From positions 1 through 64,000 of the forward strand of contig NZ_JAKJXE010000001.1 of assembly GCF_021728295.1 (NCBI RefSeq): 64,000 nucleotides of DNA, in the 5' to 3' direction. How positions within the stretch are numbered: position 1 is the stretch's first letter; each line of letters starts with the position of its first letter. The notes under the pieces were generated by a model, which was given only the letters and a program-made list of their open reading frames with translations, had not been told where the DNA came from and did not search any database. The DNA is from Pseudomonas petrae. Its GTDB lineage: Bacteria; Pseudomonadota; Gammaproteobacteria; Pseudomonadales; Pseudomonadaceae. Shown piece by piece: positions 42,996 through 52,954 of this stretch. Both the position numbers and the translations under genes were made by a program.

Positions 42996-44774
42996 TCAGC
43001 CGGCCTGCTCCACCCCGGCGTTGAACTGCAAGGCGGCCAGCCGCGCGTACAGCGGGTTGCTGGCAATCAGCTCCCGATGGGTTCCCACCGCCACCAATTT
43101 CCCCTGATCCATTACCGCAATACGGTCCGCGTTCTGCACCGTCGCCAGTCGATGGGCGATCACCAGGGTCGTACGGCCCTTCATCAACGTCGGCAACGCC
43201 TGCTGAATCAGGTACTCACTCTGGGCATCCAGCGCACTGGTGGCTTCGTCGAGCAACAGAATCGGTGCATCGGCCAGCAAAGCTCGCGCGATGGCCAACC
43301 GCTGACGCTGCCCGCCCGACAAGCCCATGCCGCCGTCACCCAAGTGCGTCTGATAACCCTGGGGCAGCAGCTGAATAAACTCATGGGCATGGGCAATCCG
43401 CGCTGCTGCCTCCACCTGCTCGACACTCGCGGCCGGGTTGCCGTAGCGAATGTTGTCCTCCACCGAGCCGAAAAACAGCGCCGGCGTCTGCGACACCCAG
43501 GCGAAGCAACGGCGCAGGTCCAGCGGATCGAGGCGTTCGGCAGGAATGCCATCAATCAGCACGCGCCCTTGCTGCGGGTCGTAGAAACGCAGCAGGAGGT
43601 CGAACAGCGTTGACTTGCCCGCGCCGGAAGGCCCGACCAGCGCCAGGGTTTCCCCCGCGTCGACGGTCAGGCTCAAGCCGTCCACGGCATTGCGTTCCGG
43701 GCGTGAGGGGTAGGCGAAACTGAGGTTTTCCAGCGCCAGGCGGCCGCTGATGCGTTTGGGCAGCGTGAGCAGATCGCTGGCGGGCGCAGTGATTTCGCTG
43801 CGCGCCTGCAGCAATTCGGTGATGCGCTCTGCCGCGCCCGCCGCCCGTTGCATTTCGCCGATGACCTCACTGAGGGTGCCGAATGCGCTGCCGACGATCA
43901 GGCTGTAGAACACGAACGCCGCCAGCTCGCCGCCGGAGATGCGGCCGGCAATCACGTCCATGCCGCCGACCCAGAGCATCACGCCCACCGCCCCCAACAC
44001 CAGCACGATCACCAGGGTAATCAGCCACGAGCGTTGCAGAATCCGCTTGCGCGCCGTCTCGAATGCGTCTTCGGCGGTCTGCGCAAAACGCTGCCGATCC
44101 TGCTCCTGATGGTTGTAGGCCTGCACGGTTTTGATCTGACCCAGCGCCTCGGACACATAGCTGCCGACATCCGCCACCCGGTCCTGGCTCTCCCGCGACA
44201 GGCTGCGCACGCGCCGCCCGAAAATCAGGATCGGCGCGATCACCAGCGGCAATGCCACGACGACGATGCTGGTGAGCTTGGGATTGGTGAAGAACAGCAG
44301 AATGATCCCGCCGATGACCATCAGCGCGTTGCGCAGGAACATCGACAGCGACGAACCGATCACTGACTGCAGCAGGGTGGTGTCAGCGGTCAGCCGTGAC
44401 TGGATTTCCGAGCTGCGATTGTTCTCGTAGAAGCCGGGGTGCAGGCTGACCAAATGGTCGAACACCTGCTTGCGCAGATCGGCAACAACGCGTTCGCCGA
44501 TCCAGGAGACCAGATAAAAACGCGCGAAGGTGCCGACCGCGAGCGCGACCACAAGCCCCATGAACAGGGCGATGGTTTCATTGAGCAGCGTCGGTGAACG
44601 GGTCATAAAGCCCTGATCGACCATCAGCCGGATGCCCTGCCCCATCGAAAGGGTAATGGCGGCGGTGACCACCAGCGCAAGCAACGCACCGATGGCCTGC
44701 TTGCGGTACGGCGCGATCATGCGCAGGGCAAGACGAATGGCATGCCGCTGGCGGCCGGAAAAGACTGAAGCCAT
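42996..44774 (-). CDS. MsbA-like ABC exporter (fused membrane and ATPase domains)
   Basis: A 592-residue half transporter. The six-helix domain spans about 15-320; the intracellular coupling segments are recognisable (SEIQSRLTADTTLLQSVIG). The nucleotide domain has Walker A GPSGAGKST (near 376), signature LSGGQRQRLAIARALL, Walker B ILLLDEATSALD and the H-loop IAHRLAT. The layout fits lipid or multidrug exporters, with no peptidase or accessory domain. It is convergent with ppnP. Start 44774 is favoured by homology. Confidence 0.92.
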   Translation of the reverse strand: MASVFSGRQRHAIRLALRMIAPYRKQAIGALLALVVTAAITLSMGQGIRLMVDQGFMTRSPTLLNETIALFMGLVVALAVGTFARFYLVSWIGERVVADLRKQVFDHLVSLHPGFYENNRSSEIQSRLTADTTLLQSVIGSSLSMFLRNALMVIGGIILLFFTNPKLTSIVVVALPLVIAPILIFGRRVRSLSRESQDRVADVGSYVSEALGQIKTVQAYNHQEQDRQRFAQTAEDAFETARKRILQRSWLITLVIVLVLGAVGVMLWVGGMDVIAGRISGGELAAFVFYSLIVGSAFGTLSEVIGEMQRAAGAAERITELLQARSEITAPASDLLTLPKRISGRLALENLSFAYPSRPERNAVDGLSLTVDAGETLALVGPSGAGKSTLFDLLLRFYDPQQGRVLIDGIPAERLDPLDLRRCFAWVSQTPALFFGSVEDNIRYGNPAASVEQVEAAARIAHAHEFIQLLPQGYQTHLGDGGMGLSGGQRQRLAIARALLADAPILLLDEATSALDAQSEYLIQQALPTLMKGRTTLVIAHRLATVQNADRIAVMDQGKLVAVGTHRELIASNPLYARLAALQFNAGVEQAG

Positions 44775-44895
44775 GGAGTACACCCACAAGACGAATCAGC
44801 CGCAGAGCCTACACCTCCCTCCCCGCGCACGCTCGTCAGCTTTCGCTGAACTCCGCGCGCTGCGGTCAGTCAAGAAATGCTGTTACGCCAGTGCG

Positions 44896-44964
44896 CTTGC
44901 CCCCCTGGACACCGCCTTCCCCGGCGACTTGCCCCCCTGGACACCGCCTTCCCCGGCGACTTGC
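44896..44964. repeat. 32-bp tandem direct repeat, about 2.2 copies
   Basis: The 32-bp unit beginning CTTGCCCCCCTGGACACCGC recurs perfectly at 44896-44927 and 44928-44959, with CTTGC starting a third copy. It lies in the gap between the ABC exporter and the small PA1571-like gene. Confidence 0.9.
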
Positions 44965-45064
44965 GACCGTGCTGGCGAAGCAGGTCGGTCAAAGCGGGTG
45001 TCACTTCGCAGTCATGCAGGCGTGGCTACTATCGACGCGCACTTACCTGATGAGGAGACAGGCC

Positions 45065-45241
45065 ATGAGCTTGCAAAGCAGCAGCAATCAAGAACCCGTG
45101 TTCCGCCCTCAACCCGAACTGCAACTGGGCGGTGCGATTCTCGACAGAAACGGGCAGGAAATCCTGATCACTGAAGAAATGGTCCAGGCCGCCTGCCAGG
45201 AATGCGAGAAGTACTGGGTGCAGCCCGAAAAACAAGATTGA
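45065..45241 (+). CDS. small PA1571-like protein
   Basis: A 58-residue soluble protein (GGAILDRNGQEILITEEMVQ, then ECEKYW). It resembles the PA1571 family of short Pseudomonas proteins of unknown function. GAGGAGA lies upstream of ATG 45065, and an intrinsic terminator follows directly, so it is a real monocistronic unit. Confidence 0.8.
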   Translation: MSLQSSSNQEPVFRPQPELQLGGAILDRNGQEILITEEMVQAACQECEKYWVQPEKQD

Positions 45242-45258
45242 TGCGCAGATTTGATTGA

Positions 45259-45284
45259 AACCCGGCCCGGTTGCCGGGTTTTTT
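45259..45284 (+). terminator. intrinsic terminator after the PA1571-like gene
   Basis: AACCCGGC and GCCGGGTT make a perfect 8-bp stem with a 6-base loop, followed by a run of six T. Confidence 0.92.
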
Positions 45285-45356
45285 ATGGGCGCCGATCGGC
45301 GTCATACGGCGTAAGGCGGCTTGAGACCCTGTTTGCGTACAACGTTGACCCTGCTC

Positions 45357-45452
45357 CGTAGGAGCCGGCTTGCTGGCGAACCCGATTGTTCAGTCACTGC
45401 AACTGCGCCTACGGAAATGCGTTCGCCATCAAGCCGGCGCCGAAGGATTCGC
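45357..45452. repeat. third REP-like family, inverted pair
   Basis: GTAGGAGCCGGCTTGCTGGC and, inverted, GCCATCAAGCCGGCGCC stand about 55 bp apart. Relative to the other repeats this is a separate variant (GGAGCCGGCTTGC core). Confidence 0.65.
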
Positions 45453-45509
45453 GTCCATGCCAAGATCGGTGGCCAGTGCTGGCATTCACGCTGTCGCGCA
45501 GTGCACGAC

Positions 45510-46658
45510 TCACTCAGTGACAACCTGAGCGCCCAAGGCCTCAACGATCTGGCGCAACGCTGCCGACTCGCCGTTGATACGAACCCGCAGGCTGTCGATT
45601 TCCCGACGCGGCGGATAATGCTTGCGCAAGGCGTCGAAGGACAGGCGCTGGCTGTCGGCATCCCCCACCAGGCTGCGGCGAAAATCCGCGTCGTCGCGAC
45701 GCGGATCGTAAACGCCGCGGCACAGCGCGTTCAGCGCCCAGACCGGGTCCGTCGCGGCATCCAGCGTGACCTGTGCCAGCCATGGCTTGGGCAACAGGTC
45801 TTCCAGTTTGATGCTCGTCGGTTGGCCAAGGTGCGCGCACAGGGCCTGATAGATCTGCGCCGTGCCACGCTGCCGGCCGTCGAGGCTGTAGCCAGCGATA
45901 TGCGGCGTGCCGATGACGCACAGCTCGGCCAGCTCGACGTCGACCGCCGGCTCTTTCTCCCAGACATCCAGCACCGCTTGCAGGTCTTCGCGCTCCAGCA
46001 GCACATGGCGCAGGGCGGCGTTATCGACCACCGGCCCGCGCGCTGCATTGATCAGCCAGGCGCCGTGCTTGAGTTGCTGCAAACGGGCGCGGTCGAACAG
46101 GTGCCAGGTGGGTGTGTCGCCGGTTTTATCCAGGGGTGTGTGCAAGCTGATCACATCGCAACGGGCGATGATCTCGTCGAGGCTGACGTAATCGCCGCCT
46201 TCGCTGGACTGACGCGGCGGGTCGCAGACCAGCACGTTCCAACCAAAGCCGCGCAGGACCTCTATCAGACGACCGCCGACCTGACCCGCGCCGACGACGC
46301 CGTAGGTGCGACTGGCGAGCTCGACGCCTTCGATTTCCGCCAGGGTCAGGAGGCTGCCCAGCACATAGTCCACCACGCCACGGGCGTTGCAGCCCGGGGC
46401 GCTGGACCATTGAATGCCGGCTGCTTTGAAGTAGTCGAGGTCGAGGTGATCGGTGCCGATGGTGCAGGTGCCGACAAAGCGCACGGGCGTGCCTTCGAGC
46501 AAGGCGCGGTCGACCCGGGTGACCGAGCGCACCAGCAGGATCTCGGCCTCGGCGACGGCAGCGCGGTCGAGCGTGCGGCCCGGGTGACGCTGGATATCAC
46601 CGAATCCTGCAAAAAAGGCGTCGAGCAAGGGAATGTTTTCGTCGGCAACTATGCGCAT
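45510..46658 (-). CDS. pdxB: erythronate-4-phosphate dehydrogenase
   Basis: A 382-residue NAD-dependent enzyme of the DXP-dependent pyridoxal phosphate path. [16 protein letters not shown] is the typical PdxB start. The cofactor loop is [16 protein letters not shown]; catalytic Arg in [10 protein letters not shown], Glu in VWEKEPAVD, and His in [14 protein letters not shown]-terminal DUF3410 dimerisation domain (about 290-380) separates it from generic 2-hydroxyacid dehydrogenases. AGGAG precedes ATG 46658. It is followed on the opposite side by tusA. Confidence 0.96.
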   Translation of the reverse strand: MRIVADENIPLLDAFFAGFGDIQRHPGRTLDRAAVAEAEILLVRSVTRVDRALLEGTPVRFVGTCTIGTDHLDLDYFKAAGIQWSSAPGCNARGVVDYVLGSLLTLAEIEGVELASRTYGVVGAGQVGGRLIEVLRGFGWNVLVCDPPRQSSEGGDYVSLDEIIARCDVISLHTPLDKTGDTPTWHLFDRARLQQLKHGAWLINAARGPVVDNAALRHVLLEREDLQAVLDVWEKEPAVDVELAELCVIGTPHIAGYSLDGRQRGTAQIYQALCAHLGQPTSIKLEDLLPKPWLAQVTLDAATDPVWALNALCRGVYDPRRDDADFRRSLVGDADSQRLSFDALRKHYPPRREIDSLRVRINGESAALRQIVEALGAQVVTE

Positions 46659-46746
46659 GTCAGGGCTCCTGGAGTGGCCGCAGTGTAGGCGCCAGAACCC
46701 TGCCGAGCCAGCGCGACGCGAAAAGCGTCAGCGGGTACGCAGCCAA

Positions 46747-47022
46747 TCAGTCGAGCTTCTTGCGGATCCAGTACAGGAACTCACCGTCGCCAGCCTGTTT
46801 GTCCACCAACTCGTGGCCGAGGAAAACACAGAATTTGGGGATATCGCGCTGGGTGGACGGATCGGTGGCAATCACCTTGAGCAGGCCGCCGGGCGGCAGG
46901 TCACGCACTTTCTGGTGCAGCATCATGACCGGCTCGGGGCAATTGAGGCCGGTGGCGTCGAGCACGGCATCGACGGCGGGGCTTTTAATGGAATCAGACA
47001 TGGGGCCAATGGAATCAGACAT
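46747..47022 (-). CDS. tusA: sulfur carrier protein TusA
   Basis: A 91-residue sulfurtransferase with the SirA/TusA fold. The persulfide-carrying Cys is in [15 protein letters not shown] (Cys28), then [10 protein letters not shown] and the end EFLYWIRK. It relays sulfur to tRNA 2-thiouridine and other acceptors. The N-terminus is repeated, MSDSIGP then MSDSIKS, from a 21-bp tandem duplication that includes the start codon; GGAG precedes the first ATG by six bases, and the second ATG would give the usual family length. Confidence 0.93.
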   Translation of the reverse strand: MSDSIGPMSDSIKSPAVDAVLDATGLNCPEPVMMLHQKVRDLPPGGLLKVIATDPSTQRDIPKFCVFLGHELVDKQAGDGEFLYWIRKKLD

Positions 47023-47231
47023 GGGGCGCTCCGGGAACAGGCCGGCATTGTCGCTTAATTGGTGTGGTACGCCAAATCGGGCAGCCGGGCTTCAGGCGAA
47101 AAACGGTCCGTCAATTGCCATGGACTACGCTGCACCCTACAAACTTTGTAGGATTCTGCGACATCTTGGCGTTTGGTCATCCCGGACCCGCCCCGTATGA
47201 TCCTTGACATTTCTCCGCAGATCAGAAACCT

Positions 47232-50174
47232 ATGTCCCTGATAGTTCTACTGCTTCTGCCTTTCATCGGCAGCTGTATGGCGGCGCTTTTGCCGCACAAC
47301 GCACGCAACAGTGAATCCATCCTCGCCGGCCTGATCGCCTTGATCGGCGCGGTGCAAGTGGCGCTGTGGTATCCGCAGATCGCCCACGGCGGGGTCATCA
47401 GAGAAGAGTTTTTCTGGCTGCCCAGCCTGGGCCTGAACTTCGTCCTGCGCCTGGACGGTTTTGCCTGGCTGTTCTCGATGCTGGTGCTGGGGATCGGCGC
47501 GCTGGTGTCGCTGTATGCGCGCTATTACATGTCGCCGGACGACCCGGTGCCGCGTTTTTTCTCGTTCTTTCTCGCGTTCATGGGCGCCATGCTCGGGCTG
47601 GTCATGTCCGGCAACCTCATTCAAATCGTGTTTTTCTGGGAGCTGACCAGCGTCTTCTCGTTCCTGCTGATCGGCTACTGGCACCACCGCGCCGATGCCC
47701 GACGCGGCGCTTACATGGCGCTGATGGTCACCGGCGCCGGCGGCCTCGCGCTGCTGGTCGGGATGATGCTGCTCGGGCACGTTGTCGGCAGTTATGACCT
47801 GGATCGCGTGCTGGCCTCGGGCGATGCGATTCGCGCCCACGCGCTCTACCCCGTTCTGCTGACGCTGATTCTGATCGGCGCACTCAGCAAGAGTGCGCAA
47901 TTCCCTTTCCACTTCTGGCTGCCCCACGCCATGGCGGCGCCGACACCGGTGTCGGCGTATCTGCACTCGGCGACGATGGTCAAGGCAGGGGTATTCCTGC
48001 TCGCGCGCCTGTGGCCATCGCTGTCGGGCAGTGAACAGTGGTTCTGGATCGTCAGCGGCGCGGGTGCGTGCACGCTGGTGATCGGCGCCTATTCCGCGAT
48101 CTTTCAAAACGACCTCAAGGGCCTGCTGGCTTATTCCACCATCAGTCACCTGGGGCTGATCACCCTGCTGCTGGGCCTGAACAGCCCGCTGGCCGCCGTC
48201 GCCGCCGTGTTCCACATCCTCAACCACGCCACGTTCAAAGCGTCGCTGTTCATGGCGGCGGGGATCATTGACCACGAAAGCGGCACCCGCGACATCCGCA
48301 AACTCAGTGGGCTGATCAAGCTGATGCCTTACACCGCGACGCTGGCGATGGTCGCCAGCGCGTCAATGGCCGGGGTGCCGCTGCTCAATGGCTTCCTGTC
48401 GAAGGAAATGTTCTTCGCTGAAACGGTGTTCATCACCTCGACCGACTGGGTGGAGATCGCCCTGCCGGTGATCGCCACGATCGCCGGGATTTTCAGCGTG
48501 GCGTATTCCCTGCGCTTCACTGTCGATGTGTTCTTCGGCCCGAAAGCCACGCGCCTGCCCCACACGCCCCACGAGCCGCCGCGCTGGATGCGCGTGCCGG
48601 TTGAACTGCTGGTGCTGGCCTGCCTGATTGTCGGCATTTTCCCCGCGCAGTCGGTCGGGCCGTTGCTTGCCGCCGCGGCGCAGCCGGTAGTGGGGGGTGA
48701 ACTCCCCGAATACAGCCTGGCGATCTGGCACGGGCTGAACGCGCCGATGGTCATGAGCCTGATCGCCATGGCCGCCGGGATCCTGCTGTACCTGCTGCTG
48801 CGCGGCCCGATCAAGCGCAAACAGGTCAATGGGCCACCGCTGATCTGGCGCCTGAACGGCAAGCGCATGTTCGAGCGCGTGCTGGTGCTCAAGATGCGCG
48901 CCGCACGCCGGCTCGAGGGGCTGTTGACGACACGTCGCCTGCAGGCGCAGCTGTTTTTGATGGTGCTGGCCGCGCTGGTCGCGGGTTTCGTGCCGATGTA
49001 CGAAAGCGGACTGAGTTGGGGGGATAGACCGAAGATTCCGGGTTCCGGCGTATTTGTGATGCTCTGGCTGATCGCGATTGCCTGCGCCATCGGCGCCGCC
49101 TGGCAAGCCAAGTACCACCGGCTGGCGGCCGTGACCATGGTCAGCGTCTGCGGGCTGATGACCTGCGTGACCTTCGTCTGGTTTTCCGCGCCTGACCTGG
49201 CGCTGACCCAACTGGTGGTGGAAGTCGTCACCACGGTGCTGATTCTGCTGGGCCTGCGCTGGCTGCCGCGACGCAACGAAAACGTACCGCCACCCTCCCA
49301 GGCGCGACGCCGGGCCAAGGTGCGGCGGATCCGCGATTTCGTCCTTGCCGTGGCGGTGGGTGGCGGCATGGCGGTGTTGTCCTACGCGATGCTGACGCGG
49401 CCGACGCCGAACACCATTTCCGAGTTTTACCTGAGCCGCGCCCTGGCCCAGGGCGGCGGCACCAACGCCGTCAACGTCATGCTTGTGGACTTCCGTGGGT
49501 TCGACACCTTTGGCGAAATCACCGTACTGGCCGTGGTGGCGCTAACGGTCTTCGCCCTGCTGCGCCGCTTCCGTCCGCCTAGAGAAAGCATCGCCCTGCC
49601 GGCACAACAGCGGTTACTGGCCCGCGACGTGGTCACCGATCTGGTGAATCCGCGCCACGCCGCCGATACCGCACTGGGCTTCATGATGGTGCCGGCGGTG
49701 CTGGTGCGCCTGCTGTTGCCGGTGGCCTTCGTGGTGTCGATGTACCTGTTCATGCGCGGGCATAACCAGCCGGGTGGCGGTTTCGTGGCCGGGCTGGTCA
49801 TGTCGGTGGCGTTCATCCTGCAATACATGGTCGCCGGCACCCAGTGGGTCGAGGCCAACATGAGCCTGCGGCCATTGCGCTGGATGGGCACCGGGCTGTT
49901 CTTCGCGCTGGCCACGGGGCTGGGTTCGATGGCCCTGGGTTATCCGTTCATGACCACCCACACCGCCCATCTCGACCTGCCGATACTGGGTGACCTGCAC
50001 ATCGCCAGCGCGCTGTTTTTCGACATCGGCGTGTACGCGGTGGTGGTCGGCTCGACGCTGCTGATCCTCACGGCGCTGGCTCACCAGTCGGTGCGCAGCC
50101 ATCGCCCGACCTCGCTGCCGCAGCCCATTGAACCGGTCCCGGCCGATAGCCCGATTTCACAAGGAGCGATCTGA
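47232..50174 (+). CDS. mrpA: Mrp Na+/H+ antiporter subunit A, fused with MrpB
   Basis: A 980-residue membrane protein. Residues about 1-660 are the complex-I-like antiporter domain with proton-path residues Glu137 (FFWELTSVF) and Lys220 (LSKSAQFPFHFWLPHAM). Then come MrpA C-terminal helices, and from about 810 the MrpB domain (LGFMMVPAVLVRLLLPVAFV, then RGHNQPGGGFVAGL). This fused A+B form is the group of six-gene Sha/Pha systems of pseudomonads. The operon A-C-D-E-F-G is complete and each gene overlaps the next, giving stoichiometric synthesis. Role: Na+ (or K+) extrusion and pH balance in the inner membrane. Confidence 0.95.
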   Translation: MSLIVLLLLPFIGSCMAALLPHNARNSESILAGLIALIGAVQVALWYPQIAHGGVIREEFFWLPSLGLNFVLRLDGFAWLFSMLVLGIGALVSLYARYYMSPDDPVPRFFSFFLAFMGAMLGLVMSGNLIQIVFFWELTSVFSFLLIGYWHHRADARRGAYMALMVTGAGGLALLVGMMLLGHVVGSYDLDRVLASGDAIRAHALYPVLLTLILIGALSKSAQFPFHFWLPHAMAAPTPVSAYLHSATMVKAGVFLLARLWPSLSGSEQWFWIVSGAGACTLVIGAYSAIFQNDLKGLLAYSTISHLGLITLLLGLNSPLAAVAAVFHILNHATFKASLFMAAGIIDHESGTRDIRKLSGLIKLMPYTATLAMVASASMAGVPLLNGFLSKEMFFAETVFITSTDWVEIALPVIATIAGIFSVAYSLRFTVDVFFGPKATRLPHTPHEPPRWMRVPVELLVLACLIVGIFPAQSVGPLLAAAAQPVVGGELPEYSLAIWHGLNAPMVMSLIAMAAGILLYLLLRGPIKRKQVNGPPLIWRLNGKRMFERVLVLKMRAARRLEGLLTTRRLQAQLFLMVLAALVAGFVPMYESGLSWGDRPKIPGSGVFVMLWLIAIACAIGAAWQAKYHRLAAVTMVSVCGLMTCVTFVWFSAPDLALTQLVVEVVTTVLILLGLRWLPRRNENVPPPSQARRRAKVRRIRDFVLAVAVGGGMAVLSYAMLTRPTPNTISEFYLSRALAQGGGTNAVNVMLVDFRGFDTFGEITVLAVVALTVFALLRRFRPPRESIALPAQQRLLARDVVTDLVNPRHAADTALGFMMVPAVLVRLLLPVAFVVSMYLFMRGHNQPGGGFVAGLVMSVAFILQYMVAGTQWVEANMSLRPLRWMGTGLFFALATGLGSMALGYPFMTTHTAHLDLPILGDLHIASALFFDIGVYAVVVGSTLLILTALAHQSVRSHRPTSLPQPIEPVPADSPISQGAI

Positions 50175-50518
50175 TGGAAGAAGTCATCGCCATTGCCATC
50201 GGCGTGCTCGCCGCCTCCGGCGTGTGGCTGATCCTGCGTCCACGGACCTTTCAGGTCGTGATGGGCCTGTGCCTGCTGTCCTACGGCGTCAATCTGTTCA
50301 TCTTCAGCATGGGCAGCCTGTTCATCGGCAAGGCGCCGATCATCAAGGACGGCGTGCCCCAGGACTTGCTCAATTACACCGATCCCCTGCCCCAGGCGCT
50401 GGTGCTGACGGCCATCGTCATCAGTTTCGCCATGACCGCACTGTTTCTGGTGGTGCTGTTGGCTTCGCGCGGTCTGACCGGCAACGACCATGTCGACGGT
50501 CGGGAGCTGGGTGAATGA
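50174..50518 (+). CDS. mrpC: Mrp antiporter subunit C (NuoK-like)
   Basis: A 114-residue three-helix protein homologous to NuoK: IGVLAASGVWLILRPRTFQVV and YGVNLFIFSMG. It starts inside the stop of subunit A (TGATG), with GGAGCGA upstream, and ends in ATGA overlap with subunit D. It helps join the A and D channels in the complex. Confidence 0.95.
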   Translation: MEEVIAIAIGVLAASGVWLILRPRTFQVVMGLCLLSYGVNLFIFSMGSLFIGKAPIIKDGVPQDLLNYTDPLPQALVLTAIVISFAMTALFLVVLLASRGLTGNDHVDGRELGE

Positions 50519-52194
50519 GCGTGATGAATCAACTGATCGTCGCGCCGATTCTGCTGCCGGTGCTGACTGCCGCACTGGTGCTGTGGCTCGGCGAGAAACA
50601 CCGCCCGCTGAAAGCACGGATCAACCTCTTCTCCACCGGGCTAGGCCTGGCCATCGCCATCACGCTGATGATGTGGGTGCAGAAGACCGGCACCACCGGC
50701 TCCATCGGTGTGTACCTGCCGGGCAACTGGGAGGCGCCGTTCGGCATTATGCTGGTGGTCGATCACCTGTCGGCGCTGATGCTGGTGCTCACCGGCATCG
50801 TCGCCTTCTGCGCCCTGCTCTTCGCCCTGGCCCGCTGGGATCGCGCCGGCGCCAGTTTCCACGCCCTGTTTCAGATCCAGTTGATGGGGTTGTATGGCGC
50901 GTTTCTCACCGCCGACCTGTTCAACCTGTTCGTGTTCTTCGAGGTTTTGCTGGCGGCGTCCTACGGCCTGATGCTGCACGGTTCGGGACGGGCGCGGGTG
51001 TCGGCGGGCTTGCATTACATCACCATCAATCTGCTGGCCTCGTCGCTGTTCCTGATCGGCGCGGCGTTGATCTACGGCGTCACCGGCACGCTAAACCTGG
51101 CGGACCTGGCGATAAAGATCCCTCAGGTGCCGGGGGGCGATCTGGGCCTGCTGCACGCGGGCGCGGCCATTCTGGCGGTCGCGTTTCTGGCCAAGGCCGG
51201 CATGTGGCCGCTGAATTTCTGGCTGGTGCCGGCCTATTCCGCCGCCAGCGCACCGGTGGCGGCGCTGTTCGCGATCATGACCAAGGTCGGCTTCTACACA
51301 CTGCTGCGGTTGTGGACGCTGCTGTTTTCCGGTCAGGCCGGCGCGTCGGCGTTCTTCGGCGGAGACTGGCTGATCTGGGGCGGCATGGCGACCGTCACCG
51401 TCGCGGCGATTTCCGTGATTGCCGCCCAGCGCCTGGAGCGCATGGCCAGTCTGAGCATTTTGGTGTCGGCGGGGATTCTGCTCTCGGCGGTGGGTTTCGC
51501 GCAGCCGAGCCTGACCGCAGGCGCGCTGTTTTATCTGGTCAGCTCGACCCTGGCACTCAGTGCGCTGTTCCTGCTGGCGGAGTTGATCGAGCGCTCGCGA
51601 TCGGCCAACGACATCGCCCTCGACGAAGACGCCGACCAGTTGCCCAAGGCGCTGGAGTCCTTGCACCCGGTGCCGGGGACCAATCTGGATGACGAGCAGA
51701 AAGCCGTGGTCGGCCATGTCATCCCCTGGACCATGGCGTTTCTGGGCCTGAGTTTCATTGCCTGCGCGCTGTTGATCATCGGCATGCCGCCGTTGTCGGG
51801 CTTCCTCGGCAAGCTGACGCTGATCAGCGCCCTGCTCAATCCGTTGGGCCTTGATGTGGCGAAGGACGAAGCCATTCGTGGCGACAGCTGGACGCTGGTG
51901 GCGCTGCTGATTATTTCCGGACTGACGTCGCTGTTTGCTTTCGTGCGTGTAGGCATCAAGCGCTTCTGGACGCCCCAGGAGCACGCGGCGCCACTGCTGC
52001 GGCTCAACGAATGCCTGCCGATCGCCTTGCTGGTGGGCTGCGCCATCGTACTGACGTTCAAGGCCCAGGCGCTGCTGCATTACACCCAGGACACCGCGCA
52101 GGCGCTGCATGACCCGCAGCAATACGTGCTGTCGGTGATGGCAGCGCGGCCGAAACCGGGGCCTGCTTCGGCAGCGGCGCAGGTGCAGCCATGA
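50515..52194 (+). CDS. mrpD: Mrp antiporter subunit D (NuoN/M-like)
   Basis: A 559-residue antiporter subunit with about 14 helices. Glu143 in FFEVLLAASYGLML and Lys in LAKAGMWPLNFWLVPAYSAA (near 225) mark the proton channel. A cytoplasmic loop around 365-395 (acidic, LDEDADQLPKALESLH) is longer than in short homologues. Starts and ends by ATGA overlaps. Confidence 0.95.
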   Translation: MSVMNQLIVAPILLPVLTAALVLWLGEKHRPLKARINLFSTGLGLAIAITLMMWVQKTGTTGSIGVYLPGNWEAPFGIMLVVDHLSALMLVLTGIVAFCALLFALARWDRAGASFHALFQIQLMGLYGAFLTADLFNLFVFFEVLLAASYGLMLHGSGRARVSAGLHYITINLLASSLFLIGAALIYGVTGTLNLADLAIKIPQVPGGDLGLLHAGAAILAVAFLAKAGMWPLNFWLVPAYSAASAPVAALFAIMTKVGFYTLLRLWTLLFSGQAGASAFFGGDWLIWGGMATVTVAAISVIAAQRLERMASLSILVSAGILLSAVGFAQPSLTAGALFYLVSSTLALSALFLLAELIERSRSANDIALDEDADQLPKALESLHPVPGTNLDDEQKAVVGHVIPWTMAFLGLSFIACALLIIGMPPLSGFLGKLTLISALLNPLGLDVAKDEAIRGDSWTLVALLIISGLTSLFAFVRVGIKRFWTPQEHAAPLLRLNECLPIALLVGCAIVLTFKAQALLHYTQDTAQALHDPQQYVLSVMAARPKPGPASAAAQVQP

Positions 52195-52679
52195 AGCGCC
52201 TGTTTCCCGCGCCGCTGTTGTCCCTGTCGCTGTGGGGATTGTGGCTGTTGCTCAACCTGTCGCTGAGCCCGGGCAATCTGCTGCTGGGCGCCCTGCTCGG
52301 CTTCTTCGCGCCGTACATATTCGCGCCGTTGCGCCCTTCGCCTGCGCGGATCCGCAAACCCGGCGTCGCCTTGCGCTTAGTCCTGCTGGTGGGTCGCGAT
52401 GTGGTGGTGTCCAATCTGGCCGTCGCCTGGGGCGTGCTGCGAGCGGGCCGCCGTCCGCCGCGCTCGGCGTTCGTCAAGGTGCCGCTGCACCTTCACGACG
52501 CTCACGGCCTGGCGGCGCTGGCGATGATTTGCACGGTGGTGCCGGGGACGGTCTGGTCTGAACTGGCGCTGGATCGCAGCGTGCTGCTGATGCATGTGTT
52601 CGATCTGGACGACGAAGCGGCCTTCATCGAGCACTTCAAAAGCACGTACGAACGGCCACTGATGGAGATTTTCCAATGA
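52191..52679 (+). CDS. mrpE: Mrp antiporter subunit E
   Basis: A 162-residue protein with N-terminal membrane hairpins (LLSLSLWGLWLLLNLSLSPGNLL) and a cytosolic C-terminal part (FVKVPLHLHDAHGLAALAMICTVVPGTVWSE), the MrpE pattern. It overlaps subunits D and F by four bases each. Confidence 0.93.
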   Translation: MKRLFPAPLLSLSLWGLWLLLNLSLSPGNLLLGALLGFFAPYIFAPLRPSPARIRKPGVALRLVLLVGRDVVVSNLAVAWGVLRAGRRPPRSAFVKVPLHLHDAHGLAALAMICTVVPGTVWSELALDRSVLLMHVFDLDDEAAFIEHFKSTYERPLMEIFQ

Positions 52680-52954
52680 GCGCCCTGCTCACAAACGCGA
52701 TTCTGTTTACGCTGTCGGTGTTCACCCTCGCCATGGTCCTGACCCTGATTCGCCTGTTCAAAGGCCCGTCGGCGCAGGACCGGGTACTGGCGCTGGACTA
52801 CCTGTACATCCTGGCGATGCTGATGATGCTGGTGCTGGGCATTCGTTACGCCAGTGATACCTACTTCGAGGCGGCGCTGCTGATCGCGCTGTTCGGCTTC
52901 GTCGGCTCATTCGCGCTGGCCAAATTTTTGTTGCGCGGCGAGGTGATCGAATGA
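52676..52954 (+). CDS. mrpF: Mrp antiporter subunit F
   Basis: A 92-residue three-helix protein: LIRLFKGPSAQDRVLALDYL is the MrpF signature with a conserved Asp, and GFVGSFALAKFLLRG ends it. ATGA overlaps on both sides. Confidence 0.94.
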   Translation: MSALLTNAILFTLSVFTLAMVLTLIRLFKGPSAQDRVLALDYLYILAMLMMLVLGIRYASDTYFEAALLIALFGFVGSFALAKFLLRGEVIE

